From an uncultured Planctomycetota bacterium (GTDB lineage Bacteria > Planctomycetota > Phycisphaerae > UBA1845 > UTPLA1), in contig CAADGE010000035.1 in assembly GCA_900696465.1 (NCBI GenBank), forward strand, positions 62,001 to 126,000: a stretch of 64,000 bases of DNA, read 5' to 3'. The number at the start of each line of letters is the position of its first letter. Position 1 is the stretch's first letter. The position numbers and the translations under genes are program-made. Below the pieces are notes generated by a model. It was not told the origin of the DNA, ran no database searches, and saw only the letters and a program-made list of their open reading frames with translations. Below, piece by piece: positions 19,452 through 28,806 of this stretch.

Positions 19452-19596
19452 TCAGAATCCTCGCAGTGGGTTCGTTTGTGCAGGGCACGTCGCCTGCAAC
19501 CTCGTACTGTAGCCCTGAAGCAACAGGTCTTCAAGCCAGCGCAAAATGCCGCTGATTCGTGCGGGTTGTTGACAATCCCACGGCCCGAACGACGAT

Positions 19597-20286
19597 TTGA
19601 GCGTGACCTCAGAATCCTCCACGCATGCCGCGGCCGTCTCCTGGACTCCGGAACGTCTCTCCGCGTGGCGACGCGCCTCGGTCGTGGCGGCAGTCTCACT
19701 GATGCTGCTGGCATGGCTGCTTGCCCGGCTTATCTGGCTGCCGTTTCTCTTCGGGCTGTTTTTCTTTCTGGTCGCGGGACTGCTGGTGGGGTCGGTCGCA
19801 TTTCGTTTTGCGCGGACGGCAAGACCGGTCCCCGGGGCAGTGGTCGTACGCACGGCCGCGTGGATCGCCATCGTGACGCTGACCGCTTCGACCTGCTTTG
19901 AGTACCTGCACTTCGCGCAGACGTTCAGCGACCCGCCGCGCTTCGCGGAGGCGCGCAACGCCGTGCAGGCCGAGGGCGGCTCTCTCGCCGAGCTGCATCA
20001 ACGCCTGTCTGATACTTTCCGTGCCGCGCTGAAGGCACAGTATCCGCCCGGCGGCGTACTGGGATACATACGATGGACGGTGGCCGCGGTCGATCTTCCA
20101 ATCGAGATCGAAGGCCATGCGGAGCAGATTCGCAGCGAGCACGCAGGGTTGCTCTGGCTGATCCGCACCCTGATGGCGACGGTGCTCGTTGCCGCCGGGT
20201 TGTGGTCGAGTCTTGAGTCGCTGCGCTCGGCGACACCGGTCCGAAACATTCTTCTCCCGGGCGAGCCCTACGAAGAAGACGAGTGA
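19597..20286 (+). CDS. Hypothetical membrane protein
   Basis: 229 residues; the first usable codons are TTG at 19597 and GTG at 19603, with no Shine-Dalgarno site, so the exact start is open. Two closely spaced hydrophobic helices lie at about 28-70 (VSLMLLAWLLARLIWLPFLF and the next). A third is at about 84-102. A soluble loop follows with SDPPRFAEARNAVQAEGGSL and IRWTVAAVDLPIEIEGHAEQ. A final helix is at about 185-205, then an acidic tail (YEEDE). No family recognised. It stands alone between two lipoprotein genes on the other strand and a regulatory pair. Confidence 0.65.
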   Translation: MSVTSESSTHAAAVSWTPERLSAWRRASVVAAVSLMLLAWLLARLIWLPFLFGLFFFLVAGLLVGSVAFRFARTARPVPGAVVVRTAAWIAIVTLTASTCFEYLHFAQTFSDPPRFAEARNAVQAEGGSLAELHQRLSDTFRAALKAQYPPGGVLGYIRWTVAAVDLPIEIEGHAEQIRSEHAGLLWLIRTLMATVLVAAGLWSSLESLRSATPVRNILLPGEPYEEDE

Positions 20287-20672
20287 ACTCGACCCCCTCC
20301 CGCGAATGCATCAGGGCATCCTTGCCGCCGGCCATACCTCGACCTAGAATGAGCAGAACCACAGGCGGACCGACCCCGCCGGGGCCGGGCGAACCTCTTT
20401 CCTCTCCCATCGCCCGATATCCGTAGCAAGAATGCCGAACCAGCCGCTCTGCGCTGTTGTAACGATTGCAGCAATTCGAGTGGTTTTAACTCACGTGCGA
20501 GCCGGTCAGGCCGATCAAGGGGACGGAAGCGCTGAAGAGGGCCTCTGCTGCGCACACGCGCAGTCGGGGCGACTGAAGCGGGCGAATACAAACTCGCGGT
20601 GGTCTGGAGTGTGCACGGGCATGCGCCGGAACCGGGGAATGCGAGTCGTGTTTCGTCCCGAGGTTGCCACGC
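20287..20672. other. Intergenic region without recognised gene
   Basis: 386 bases between a membrane-protein gene and the HTH-receiver gene, both on the plus strand. Open frames here are short and of shadow type. I see no terminator with a T-tract. GAGG at 20660-20663 is the ribosome site of the next gene. The promoter of the HTH-receiver/HDOD pair is presumably here but I cannot place it. Confidence 0.5.
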
Positions 20673-21254
20673 ATGCCTCGTCCCAAGGATGTCCTGACGA
20701 CCGGAGAAGTCGCACGAATCTGTAACGTTGCGCCGCGCACCGTTTCCAAGTGGTTCGATTCGGGCAAGCTCCGTGGCTATCGAATTCCCGGCAGCAAGGA
20801 TCGACGCATCCCGCTTGATCAACTCGTGCGATTCATGCGGGCGCATGGTATTCCGCTGAACGGACTCGACACCGGCCTGACGCGCATCCTGATCGTTGAA
20901 TCACAACAGGACACGGCCGATGTTCTGTCCGCCGCACTCTCCAACGAAGCGAGTTATCAGGTAAGCGTCACGCGAACCGCATTCGAGGCGGGCGCAGTCG
21001 CAGAATCCTTCAAGCCACACGCCATGTTGCTGGACCTCCAGGTGCCCGGTCTGACCGGCCGCGAGGCCATTCGCGGAATCCGGAACCTGCCTGAATTCGC
21101 GAAGGTGAAACTCATCGCCATCGCGGGACCGCTGCGGCCGGGCGAAGACGAGATGCTCCGCCAGGAGGGTTTTGACGGGATTCTCGTCAGACCCTTCGAA
21201 GTCGGGCAGGTGGTCCGCCTGATCGAAAACAACCTCGCCGAAATGCCGACCTGA
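20673..21254 (+). CDS. HTH (excisionase/MerR-like) DNA-binding protein fused to a receiver-like domain
   Basis: 193 residues. The ATG at 20673 has GAGG 9 nt upstream. Residues 7-55 are a helix-turn-helix of the HTH_17/excisionase type (LTTGEVARICNVAPRTVSKW ... RIPLDQLVRFM). Residues 70-190 fold like a CheY receiver: Asp121 in LLDLQVPGLTG is the phospho-acceptor. The usual acidic pair is E76-S77, the switch Ser/Thr is Ala151 and the conserved lysine is Arg173 (VRPF). Phosphorylation is therefore doubtful and the domain may be a dimer or ligand module. This HTH-plus-receiver layout is one I associate with planctomycetes. The HDOD gene follows after 60 nt. Confidence 0.8.
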   Translation: MPRPKDVLTTGEVARICNVAPRTVSKWFDSGKLRGYRIPGSKDRRIPLDQLVRFMRAHGIPLNGLDTGLTRILIVESQQDTADVLSAALSNEASYQVSVTRTAFEAGAVAESFKPHAMLLDLQVPGLTGREAIRGIRNLPEFAKVKLIAIAGPLRPGEDEMLRQEGFDGILVRPFEVGQVVRLIENNLAEMPT

Positions 21255-21314
21255 ATAGCGCGGCCGGCGTCTCACGATCTTTCGCGAGACCGCCTGCCGC
21301 CGGAGTAGGATCGA

Positions 21315-22385
21315 ATGAGCCGTCTGCTTTCGACTGAGGACGTCGCCACCAGCGATACAATCGAAACCATCCTCGGACCGATCGCTCTGCTGGGGCGATC
21401 CCGCATCTCCGCGTACGTCCGTGCCCTGTATGGCATGCCGCAGACCGGAGTCGACCAGACGGCAGCATTCCTCTCGCGCGATCCGGCGCTTGCCACCCGG
21501 ATCATCGCCGTCGCCAATACCGTGCAACACGGCGCCGGCATCGCCGCCACCCGGCTGGACGCCGCGGTCGTGCGCCTGGGTCACGATCGTACAAAATCAC
21601 TCGCACTGATCTACGAAATCGGTCGCGTCCTCTCGGAACATGCCGCGCCCGACTTCACCGCGACGTGGCATCGCGCTGTCCTGCGCGGCTGCATGGCCCG
21701 TGCACTGGCCATGAATGTCTCGCCGCGCCAGGCGGGAGCCGCGTTTCTCGCCGGCACGCTGCTGGACATCGGTACGCTGCTGTTGGCGGCGGCTGAGCCG
21801 GAAGCATATGAAGAAATCGAGCGCCGCGCGGATGGATCGCCCACACGACTCGCCGTTCTGGAGTGGCAGTCTTTCAATTTCAATCACCTTCATGTCGGCG
21901 CGAGATTACTGAAACACTGGTGCTTTCCGGAGGAGATCATCGAGGCCGTCGGCCGTCACCACACCACGCCGCCTGCCCAGGCCACATCGGACCCGGGCGT
22001 TCGTCTCTGGCAGTGTGCGTACATCGCCGGCGCGCTTCCGATCGGTGAAGGCCGCATCGCTCCCGGCGACGCCCTCTCGCTGATCCGCCTGCTGACAACG
22101 GCCTTCAATCTGCAATCGAGCGCCGTCGCTACTCTGCTATCGCAGTCGGCCGCGGAGTATCGGGACATCGCCGAGGCCTTTCGGCCGATGGCTCCGCCGA
22201 CACGCAGCGCCGAGGAAATGCTCCTGCCGACGGCACTTGCACTGGGTGTGTCTCCCGAGGCCGCGAACGAATCGTCAAGTGCAATCCCCGCTCCCTCGCG
22301 TGTGCAGAACGAAACGCCGCATCGACCAATGACACGCGCGGAAGAAAGCGACCGACTGCCGGCCTTCGTGGCTGCCACCCACTGA
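21315..22385 (+). CDS. HDOD domain protein
   Basis: 356 residues. Residues of about 15-220 form an HDOD domain (a degenerate HD hydrolase fold used as a signalling module). Signs are AAFLSRDPALATRIIAVANT, then AVVRLGHDRTKSLAL, FLAGTLLDIGTLLLA and WCFPEEIIEAVGRHH. The catalytic HD pair of true phosphohydrolases is not kept in its usual place, as expected for HDOD. The C-terminal 90 residues are Ala/Pro/Ser-rich and probably disordered. GGAG lies 10 nt upstream of the ATG. The partner is probably the HTH-receiver protein just upstream; together they look like a signalling pair with unknown input. Confidence 0.82.
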   Translation: MSRLLSTEDVATSDTIETILGPIALLGRSRISAYVRALYGMPQTGVDQTAAFLSRDPALATRIIAVANTVQHGAGIAATRLDAAVVRLGHDRTKSLALIYEIGRVLSEHAAPDFTATWHRAVLRGCMARALAMNVSPRQAGAAFLAGTLLDIGTLLLAAAEPEAYEEIERRADGSPTRLAVLEWQSFNFNHLHVGARLLKHWCFPEEIIEAVGRHHTTPPAQATSDPGVRLWQCAYIAGALPIGEGRIAPGDALSLIRLLTTAFNLQSSAVATLLSQSAAEYRDIAEAFRPMAPPTRSAEEMLLPTALALGVSPEAANESSSAIPAPSRVQNETPHRPMTRAEESDRLPAFVAATH

Positions 22386-22422
22386 TCCGCCGTGCGCAAA
22401 CTGCGTCTTCGCTTCCGTTCGA

Positions 22423-22824
22423 CTACAGCCCGATGACATCGAGAATGTCCGTCGTGCCCGGCAGAACCTGCGGCATCGTGCGGATTTCCTGCGGCGTGAG
22501 CCAGCGGAGATCGGCAATCTCGCGCGGATTAGGTCGCGGCGTGCCGGAGCGTATCATCGCCGACCAGCAGTAGAGCACCAGCGCACCGTCATGCTTCGTC
22601 TGCGTCATGAGCAGTTCGCCCGGTTCGACATCGACGTGTATCTCCTCCTGCATCTCCCGCACGAGGGCCTGCTGCTGCGTCTCGCCCTCCTCGATGTGCC
22701 CCCCCGGAAAACACCACGCAAACGGTACGCGCACCGTCCCCGCACGCTGAATCATCAGCAGCCGACCATCCTCACGGATGATGCCAAGCACGCCGAGGAC
22801 AGGATTGGAAGGTGGAGCATTCAT
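22423..22824 (-). CDS. Nudix hydrolase
   Basis: 133 residues. The complete Nudix box spans residues 42-64 (GHIEEGE...REMQEEI), with the metal-binding glutamates of REMQEE present. The N-terminal LGVLGIIREDGRLLMIQRAG strand pair is typical. A MutT-type pyrophosphohydrolase of a nucleoside diphosphate linked to X; the substrate may be an oxidised nucleotide but cannot be told from sequence. Convergent with the HDOD gene (37-nt gap) and 84 AT-rich bases downstream of phoH on the same strand. Confidence 0.9.
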   Translation of the reverse strand: MNAPPSNPVLGVLGIIREDGRLLMIQRAGTVRVPFAWCFPGGHIEEGETQQQALVREMQEEIHVDVEPGELLMTQTKHDGALVLYCWSAMIRSGTPRPNPREIADLRWLTPQEIRTMPQVLPGTTDILDVIGL

Positions 22825-22908
22825 ACGTGGTCGGGCTCTCGAATCGAATTACATGCAAGAAAAGAGCAGCATCCTGCACACTCGTACTTGTAAATTGTAT
22901 TTCGTATT

Positions 22909-24213
22909 TCACAACAGATTTGCCGCCAGTTCCGCCAACTGGCTCCGTTCCCCCTTCGATAGCTCGATGTGCGCCGCCAGCGGCTCCGCCCGAAACCGGT
23001 CCACGAGATAATTGAACCCGTTCGACGAACTGTCCACGTACGGATTGTCGATCTGATACGAGTCGCCGGTCAGCACCACTTTCGTCCCATGCCCCACGCG
23101 AGTGATGATCGTCTTGACCTCCAGCGGCGTCAGGTTCTGGGCCTCATCCACGATCAGAAACTGCTTGGGAATGCTTCGCCCGCGAATGTACGACAGCGGC
23201 TGCACGTCCACTGTGCCCTTGTGCCAGAGTTCGCGCACGTCCTTGCGCCCACCAATCGCGCCGGCCGCGTCGAGAAGAGTTTCGAGCGTGTCACTGATCG
23301 GCTTGAGCCACGGGGCGAGCTTGTCCTCGATCCCACCGGGCAGGGCGCCCATCGATTTCCCCACCGGTGTCGTCGGGCGTGTGACCAGCAGACCGCGATA
23401 CGTCCTGGCATGAAGCACCTGGTGCAACCCTGCGGCCATGGCCAGCAGGGTCTTGCCGGTGCCGGCCTTGCCCATGATGGTCACCAGCTTGATCTGATCG
23501 CAGAGCAGGGCATCGAAGGCGAAGTATTGCTCCTTGTTTCGCGGGCGGATGCCGCAGATCGGCCGGGTGGAATCGTGAACGCGAACCAGGTTCTGACAGG
23601 CCGCATCGATGCGGCCGAGCGCCGAGGCAGCCCGCCCGTTGTCGCTCTTGAGCAAAACGTATTCGTTGGGGTATCGACTGACGCCGGGCGGCAGCGGCAC
23701 CACACCCTCACGGGAAAACTGATCGATTAGCTCCGGCGGCTGGGCCAGTTCGATTCGCCCTGTGTAGAGGTCCGACAGGCCGACGCGGTCGGTGATGTAG
23801 TCCTCCGCGAGCAGACCAAGGGCATCGGCGCGAATGCGCAAGTTGATGTCTTTGGTGACAATGACCACCTTCGTGCAGGGGTCTGCCGACTGGATCTCCC
23901 GGGCGATTCGCAGAATCTCAGCGTCGGCATAGGCGTTCTTCGCGGTCGCGGTGGCGTCGCTGCCGCAATGCACACGAAGCGTACCGCCGGACCGCAGGCG
24001 AACGCCCTGGGCCAGACTCTGTGACTCGCGCAGATGATCCAGCAGCCGGGAGACCTCGCGGGCATTCTGCCCCCGGCTGGAGATTTCGTGCTTGAAACGG
24101 TCGATCTCGATGATCACCTCGATGGGGATGATCACGTCGTTGTCGGCGAACTGCAGGATCGAATTGGGATCGTGCAGGAGGATGTTGGTATCGAGGATGT
24201 AGTGCTTGCGCAT
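22909..24213 (-). CDS. PhoH-family ATPase with N-terminal PIN domain (PhoH2/YlaK type)
   Basis: 434 residues from ATG 24213. Residues 1-140 form a PIN ribonuclease domain (YILDTNILLHDP with the first Asp, later VIVTKDINLRIRADALG with the distal acidic residues). Residues 220-430 form a PhoH P-loop ATPase: Walker A GKAGTGKT near 245, FLIVDEAQNLTPLEV and GDSYQIDNPY. PhoH2 proteins are RNA helicase-nucleases. TATATT lies only 9 nt before the chosen ATG and there is no Shine-Dalgarno site, so the mRNA leader may be only a few bases, or the start may lie downstream. An in-frame upstream codon at 24252 is less likely. Neighbours: Nudix downstream, lemA divergent. Confidence 0.9.
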   Translation of the reverse strand: MRKHYILDTNILLHDPNSILQFADNDVIIPIEVIIEIDRFKHEISSRGQNAREVSRLLDHLRESQSLAQGVRLRSGGTLRVHCGSDATATAKNAYADAEILRIAREIQSADPCTKVVIVTKDINLRIRADALGLLAEDYITDRVGLSDLYTGRIELAQPPELIDQFSREGVVPLPPGVSRYPNEYVLLKSDNGRAASALGRIDAACQNLVRVHDSTRPICGIRPRNKEQYFAFDALLCDQIKLVTIMGKAGTGKTLLAMAAGLHQVLHARTYRGLLVTRPTTPVGKSMGALPGGIEDKLAPWLKPISDTLETLLDAAGAIGGRKDVRELWHKGTVDVQPLSYIRGRSIPKQFLIVDEAQNLTPLEVKTIITRVGHGTKVVLTGDSYQIDNPYVDSSSNGFNYLVDRFRAEPLAAHIELSKGERSQLAELAANLL

Positions 24214-24395
24214 CGCGGATTGAATATATCGCGGCCGGTGACTGTCCTGCAACCGACCCGGCGCTTATAAATCGTGCACGCTTTTCACATGGCCGGGCGC
24301 GGGCAGGAATGGTAATCTTTCCGGGCCGACGGCCGCTGCGTCAGCGCGTCGATGCACTGTGTTTCATTAGTAAGCCGGCATAGCAGGAGTTCGGC

Positions 24396-24953
24396 ATGAC
24401 ACCGCTTCTCGCCCTGGCCATCGGAATCCCGATCGTCGTGATTCTCTGGGTGATCGTCGTATACAACGGCCTGGTGCGCCGCCGGATGAACGTCCGCGGT
24501 AGCTGGGCGCAGATCGACGTGCAGCTCAAGCGACGCTATGACCTGATTCCCAATCTCGTGGAAACCGTCAAGGGATACGCCGCGCACGAGAAGGACGCCC
24601 TCGAGCGGGTAATCTCGGCGAGAAATCAGGCCGTCAGTGCACGCGGTCCCGGAGAAGTTGCGGTCGCGGAGGGTCTGCTCGGCGGCGCGCTGCGGCAGCT
24701 TTTTGCCTTGTCCGAGGCGTACCCCGACCTGAAGGCCAACGCGAATTTTCAGCAGTTGCAGGGCGAACTGGCCGGCACGGAGAACCAGATCAGTGGCGCA
24801 CGGCAGCGCTACAACCAGTCCGTTGCGGACTACAACGAGGCAATCCAGGTGTTCCCCAACCTGCTGATCGCCGGTCCGATGGGGTTCCGGCCGGAGGAGT
24901 TCTTCGAGATCGAAGAGGCCGCCGCGCGCGAAGCCCCGAAGGTCAGGTTCTGA
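24396..24953 (+). CDS. lemA: LemA family protein
   Basis: 185 residues, the normal size. A single N-terminal membrane helix (about 4-24) is followed by the conserved NxxVRRRMNVRGSWAQIDVQLKRRYDLIPNLVETVKGY block and long helices up to NLLIAGPMGFRPEEFFEIEE, the family's C-terminal signature (usually GFxxxxyFe). LemA proteins are membrane-anchored with the helical domain outside; the molecular role is unresolved. AGGAG lies 6-8 nt upstream of the ATG. Often lemA is followed by a TPM-domain (YgcG) gene, but none is present here; a 606-base non-coding stretch follows. Confidence 0.92.
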   Translation: MTPLLALAIGIPIVVILWVIVVYNGLVRRRMNVRGSWAQIDVQLKRRYDLIPNLVETVKGYAAHEKDALERVISARNQAVSARGPGEVAVAEGLLGGALRQLFALSEAYPDLKANANFQQLQGELAGTENQISGARQRYNQSVADYNEAIQVFPNLLIAGPMGFRPEEFFEIEEAAAREAPKVRF

Positions 24954-25559
24954 GCCGCATACTATTGCCTGCGGCGCCTGTACCGCTTGAGCTTGGGTGG
25001 TACGGCCGTCTCGGCCGTTGACTGATCTTTTCAAGGTTCATTGTTCGTCCGCCTAGTCGCAGAAGGCCTTCCACGCGGCATCTGCTTCAGGGGACTTCAA
25101 AGCTCCGCATCGATTTATCGCAGCTTGCGCGTTGATGTAGCGGCCGGCGTCCCCGACGGCGACGGCACATACTCCGGCCTGCGAGAACGCAGGCCGCTAC
25201 GAGAATGCGCAATCCGCTATAGCTCCGCCATGCTTCCGGAGCCCCTTCAGGCGAGCATTGCCCACCCCTTCCAAGATGAAAAAGCACGGCGCGCTCCTGA
25301 AATAAGCTGAAGAATCCGGAAATTTAGAAGCAGATGCTCATCAACGGTGGCTCCAAGGATTTCCATTGCAGCACGCGGGTTGCACTGCATGTAAACACCT
25401 TGATCGGCGCTCGCGCCGAGGACCGCAGAAATACACCCGTCGCTCGCGCTCCGGGCTCAGATCTCGCTCCACTACGTGGCGATCCCGGCGCGCCAGGGCC
25501 GCTGCCTCAGCTCGTCGAACGTACCGGTAAATCAGAGAATGCTTTAACCCCGATTCGCC
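24954..25559. other. Long intergenic region, no gene seen
   Basis: 606 bases after lemA. Open frames here are short, lack ribosome sites and match no family I know. The stretch contains a nested inverted repeat (25138-25200, listed separately) and several words of the type CGGCGCTCGCGCCG, giving it the look of a decayed repeat region. The downstream gene (queuosine transporter) ends at 25560 on the other strand. Confidence 0.5.
25138..25200. repeat. Nested inverted repeat
   Basis: Outer arms GTAGCGGCC (25138-25146) and GGCCGCTAC (25192-25200) are perfect 9-bp inverted copies. Just inside the right arm lies a second perfect hairpin, GGCCTGCG-AGAA-CGCAGGCC (25176-25195). No T-tract and no flanking open frame, so it is not an obvious terminator. 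The form resembles dispersed intergenic palindromic repeats of GC-rich genomes; only one copy is visible in this window. Confidence 0.6.
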
Positions 25560-26354
25560 TCAGTCCTGCAATGAAAACGGCGTGAAGTCCGTGCGATGGT
25601 CGTAGTAATCTTCATTCTCGGCGCGCTTGAGCCAGCCGACGACGGCGTAGGTCACCGGCGTCATGACGGCCTCGACCGCCGTCTTGAAGAACCAGTTGAA
25701 GCAGATCACCTTGATCATCGTGCCCGGCTCCCAGATACCGAGGAACGCGATCGGATAGAACAGTGCGCTGTCAATGCCTTGGCCGACGATCGTCGAACCG
25801 ATCGTGCGCGTCCACAGGTACTTGCCGCGTGTCCACACTTTCATCCTGGCCATCACATAGCTGTTGGCGAAATCGCCCGCCCAGAAGGCCATGATCGACC
25901 CCGCCACGATTCGCCAGGTGTTGCCGAAGACCAGCTCGATCGCCGGCTGGAGCCGCTCGTTGTGGGCCTCTGCGGGATCCACCGGCAGCAGTATGATCAC
26001 CCAGCACATGATGGCCGCGAAGATCATCGCCCCGAAGCCGGCCCAGATGACGCGTCGCGCCCGGGCATAGCCGTACACCTCGGTGAGCACGTCGCCGAAG
26101 ATGTAGCTGATGGGGAAGAAGATATTGCCTGCGCCGAAGGTGAGGGCGGCGCCGATCCAGGGCAACTCGAACGGCAGCGGCAGCAGACAGGCCTTGCCCG
26201 GCCCGATGAGATTCGAGCAGAGCAGGACGGTCACGAAGGCCGCCATGAGGAGACTGTAGTAGCGGTAGTGCCGCGGATTGGACGCGTCGCGCGGCATAGC
26301 GCATTCGAGCGTTACTGGAGATGTGGGAATCGGGCGATCGGACATGGGCCTCAT
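25560..26354 (-). CDS. Queuosine precursor transporter (VUT/YhhQ family)
   Basis: 264 residues. Multi-pass inner-membrane protein with about six or seven hydrophobic segments. The signature of the VUT/YhhQ family, ISYIFGDVLTEVYGYARARRVIW, is at about residues 80-105, and IVGQGIDSALFYPIAFLG is the second family block. The family imports queuine-type deazapurines (preQ0, preQ1 or queuine) for tRNA modification. Other in-frame starts exist at 26345 and 26297; no good ribosome site decides. The C-terminus is charged (YYDHRTDFTPFSLQD). No other queuosine gene is in the window. Confidence 0.88.
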   Translation of the reverse strand: MRPMSDRPIPTSPVTLECAMPRDASNPRHYRYYSLLMAAFVTVLLCSNLIGPGKACLLPLPFELPWIGAALTFGAGNIFFPISYIFGDVLTEVYGYARARRVIWAGFGAMIFAAIMCWVIILLPVDPAEAHNERLQPAIELVFGNTWRIVAGSIMAFWAGDFANSYVMARMKVWTRGKYLWTRTIGSTIVGQGIDSALFYPIAFLGIWEPGTMIKVICFNWFFKTAVEAVMTPVTYAVVGWLKRAENEDYYDHRTDFTPFSLQD

Positions 26355-26472
26355 TGAATCGGCCCGCTGCTTGCTTCGTCAAGCATTGCGGGTGGCACGC
26401 AATAAAACGGCCGACACGGCAGTGCCGCGCCGGCCGCAATTGTGCAGATGTCTGCGGGCAATCAGATCGAGT

Positions 26473-27990
26473 TTACGCGAGGTTCATCGTCATCAGGAAC
26501 TCGGCATTGGACTTGACCTTGCGCAGTCGCGTGGTGAGCAGTTCCATGGCCTCGACGGGGTTCATGTCGACGAGGACGCGGCGGAGCTTGTAAATCAACT
26601 CCAGCTCCTTCGGATCGAGCAGCAGCTCTTCCTTGCGGGTGCCGGATGCGGCGATGTCGATCGCCGGCCAGACGCGCTTGTCCACCAGACGGCGGTCAAG
26701 ATGAAGTTCGCTGTTACCCGTGCCTTTGAACTCCTCGAAGATGACTTCGTCCATCTTCGAGCCGGTATCGACGAGGGCGGTGCCGATGATGGTCAGCGAG
26801 CCGCCTTCTTCGATGTTTCGGGCGGCACCGAAGAATCGCTTGGGCTTCTGCAGGGCGTTGGCGTCAACACCGCCGGTGAGAATTTTGCCGGAGTGCGGCA
26901 CTTCGGTGTTGTAGGCGCGGGCCAGCCGGGTGATCGAGTCGAGCAGAATGACCACATCGCGGCCGTACTCGGTGAGCCGCTTGGCCTTTTCGATAACCAT
27001 CTCGGCGACCTGCACATGGCGGCTGGCGGGTTCGTCGAAGGTGCTGGAGACGACCTCGGCCTTGGTGTGCCGCTGCATTTCGGTCACTTCCTCGGGCCGC
27101 TCGTCGACCAGCAGGATGATGACGTAGGCGTCGGGATGGTTCGTGGTGATGGCGTTGGCGATTTTCTGGAGGAGGACCGTCTTGCCGGTGCGCGGTGGTG
27201 CGACAATGAGCATGCGCTGACCGAAGCCGATCGGGGTCACGATGTCGATGACCCGCATATTCACTTCATCCGGACTCGTTTCCATGATGATTCGGCGATC
27301 CGGGTGGTGCGGGGTCAGGTCTTCGAAGACGGCCTTCTCGGTGACCTTGTCGGGCTCTTCAAAGCAGATGGCCTCGACGCGCAGCAGGGCGAAGTACTTT
27401 TCGGATTCCTTCGGCGGACGGATCTGTCCGGCGATGATGTGGCCGCTGCGCAGGCCGAAGCGACGGATCTGCGAGGGGCTGATGTAGATGTCATCGGGAC
27501 AGGGGACGTAGTTGTACTCGGGGCTGCGCAGGAAGCCGAAGCCGTCGGGCAGGATTTCAAGGACCCCCTCGCCGTACATCAACCCGTTTTTGTTGATGCG
27601 CTCCTTGAGAATCTTGAAGATCAGCTCCTGCTTCTTGAGGGCGGCGTAGTCGGTGACGCCTTCTTCCTTGGCCACCTCGTGCAGCTCGGGGATGCCCATC
27701 TTCTGCAGTTCGGTGATGTGCAGGTCGCCGCGCTTGATCTTCTCGTAGCGCTCATGGGTTTCGCGGTCGAAGCCGTCCTTCTGAACCGGTTCGGTGGTAT
27801 CCGCAGCCGCAGCCGGGCCGTTGTTGTTTTCCACCTCGTCGACAACGCCAGCAGCGAAGTCTTCGTGGTCCGTTGCAACAACCTCAACCGGCTCCATTTC
27901 CTCGACGGCGCGCCGTGTACCGCTGCCAGTGGCGGCCGGCCGGCGGGGCTTCTTCTGGAACGAACGTTGACCGCTTGGGGGTTTAGGCAT
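26473..27990 (-). CDS. rho: Transcription termination factor Rho
   Basis: 505 residues. The ATG at 27990 is fixed by GGAGG 8 nt upstream; the open frame continues to 28125 but without support. Hexameric RNA-dependent ATPase that ends transcription. The first 90 residues are a basic then acidic, disordered extension. Next are the Rho_N domain ([18 protein letters not shown]), the RNA-binding cold-shock domain ([20 protein letters not shown]) and the ATPase with Walker A APPRTGKT near residue 263, [11 protein letters not shown], and the Q/R-loop region [14 protein letters not shown]. Located 150 nt after coaE on the same strand. The scarcity of T-tract terminators in this window fits heavy use of Rho. 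Confidence 0.97.
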   Translation of the reverse strand: MPKPPSGQRSFQKKPRRPAATGSGTRRAVEEMEPVEVVATDHEDFAAGVVDEVENNNGPAAAADTTEPVQKDGFDRETHERYEKIKRGDLHITELQKMGIPELHEVAKEEGVTDYAALKKQELIFKILKERINKNGLMYGEGVLEILPDGFGFLRSPEYNYVPCPDDIYISPSQIRRFGLRSGHIIAGQIRPPKESEKYFALLRVEAICFEEPDKVTEKAVFEDLTPHHPDRRIIMETSPDEVNMRVIDIVTPIGFGQRMLIVAPPRTGKTVLLQKIANAITTNHPDAYVIILLVDERPEEVTEMQRHTKAEVVSSTFDEPASRHVQVAEMVIEKAKRLTEYGRDVVILLDSITRLARAYNTEVPHSGKILTGGVDANALQKPKRFFGAARNIEEGGSLTIIGTALVDTGSKMDEVIFEEFKGTGNSELHLDRRLVDKRVWPAIDIAASGTRKEELLLDPKELELIYKLRRVLVDMNPVEAMELLTTRLRKVKSNAEFLMTMNLA

Positions 27991-28140
27991 GATGTCTGCC
28001 TCCAGGTCTTCGGGCAATAAACATGGGTGTGACTCTCGAAATACGCATCGACGCTGTCCAGGCCGACGATGCACGTTCATGTTGAGATCGACGGCGTATG
28101 TCGACGCAGCCGACCATCGGACCAAACGGAAAAGACGGTA

Positions 28141-28806
28141 TCAGAGGGTACCAGACTCCGCGAGGATCTGCGTGAAAATGCGCTCCACCTGCTTTCGCAG
28201 GTCGCTCAGCGTGGAGTTGTTCTCACACGTATAATCGGCCCTGGCGCGCTTCATGTCCAGGGGTTGTTGCAGTTTCTCGCGTCGTCGCAGTTCGCCCTCG
28301 GGCCAGTTCCGCGTTTTTTCGGACCTCGCGATACGCTGTTCGATGGGGGCATCCACAAAGATCACTGCATCGCACAACAGGTCAAGATCCGTTTCGTAGA
28401 GCAGCGGACTGTCCAGCACAATCATTTTGATTCGCGGCTGTCGCTCGTACACGGCGATCTGATCGGCACGGCGCACAGCGATTCGCGGATGAAGCAGGGC
28501 CTCCAGTTTGTGCCGCTGAACCGGGTCGTTGAAGACGATCGTGCCGATCTTGCGGCGGTCAATCGTGCCATCCGGCGCGAGTACGCCCGGCCCCCACCAG
28601 CGACTAAGCGTTTCCTTTACTTCGGGGTGGTTGATCTCCTGATGGCTCAACTCGTCCGAATCGATCACGCCGGCGCCGAGCTCGCTGAGTATCTGGGCGA
28701 CACTGCTCTTGCCGGACCCGACGCCTCCGGCCAGTCCGACCAGCGGTTTGCTGCGACCGGTCCTGTTCGATTCGTAAGCCGTGGGCCGTACTCCTTCAAC
28801 CCTCAC
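28141..28806 (-). CDS. coaE: Dephospho-CoA kinase
   Basis: 221 residues, the normal size. Last step of coenzyme A synthesis: phosphorylates the 3'-OH of dephospho-CoA. P-loop GGVGSGKS at 27-34, then VIDSDELSHQ (the conserved D of DxD), LLHPRI and VLDSPLLYETDL. The start is a GTG at 28806; no in-frame ATG precedes the P-loop, so it is likely correct. AAAGG lies very near it. First gene of a probable coaE-rho unit. A candidate promoter lies 200 nt upstream. Confidence 0.95.
   Translation of the reverse strand: MRVEGVRPTAYESNRTGRSKPLVGLAGGVGSGKSSVAQILSELGAGVIDSDELSHQEINHPEVKETLSRWWGPGVLAPDGTIDRRKIGTIVFNDPVQRHKLEALLHPRIAVRRADQIAVYERQPRIKMIVLDSPLLYETDLDLLCDAVIFVDAPIEQRIARSEKTRNWPEGELRRREKLQQPLDMKRARADYTCENNSTLSDLRKQVERIFTQILAESGTL

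Noticed and set aside
25041-25310. 89-codon plus-strand frame in the region after lemA
   Set aside because: It runs through the nested inverted repeat, has no ribosome site and no recognisable domain.
24954-25559. Possible insertion-sequence remnant in the gap after lemA
   Set aside because: No transposase-like frame, target duplication or long terminal inverted repeats could be seen; only short palindromes.
26278-28020. 580-codon plus-strand open frame opposite rho
   Set aside because: It is the exact antisense shadow of rho in GC-rich DNA, has no ribosome site and its product is Asp/His/Gly-rich without a family.
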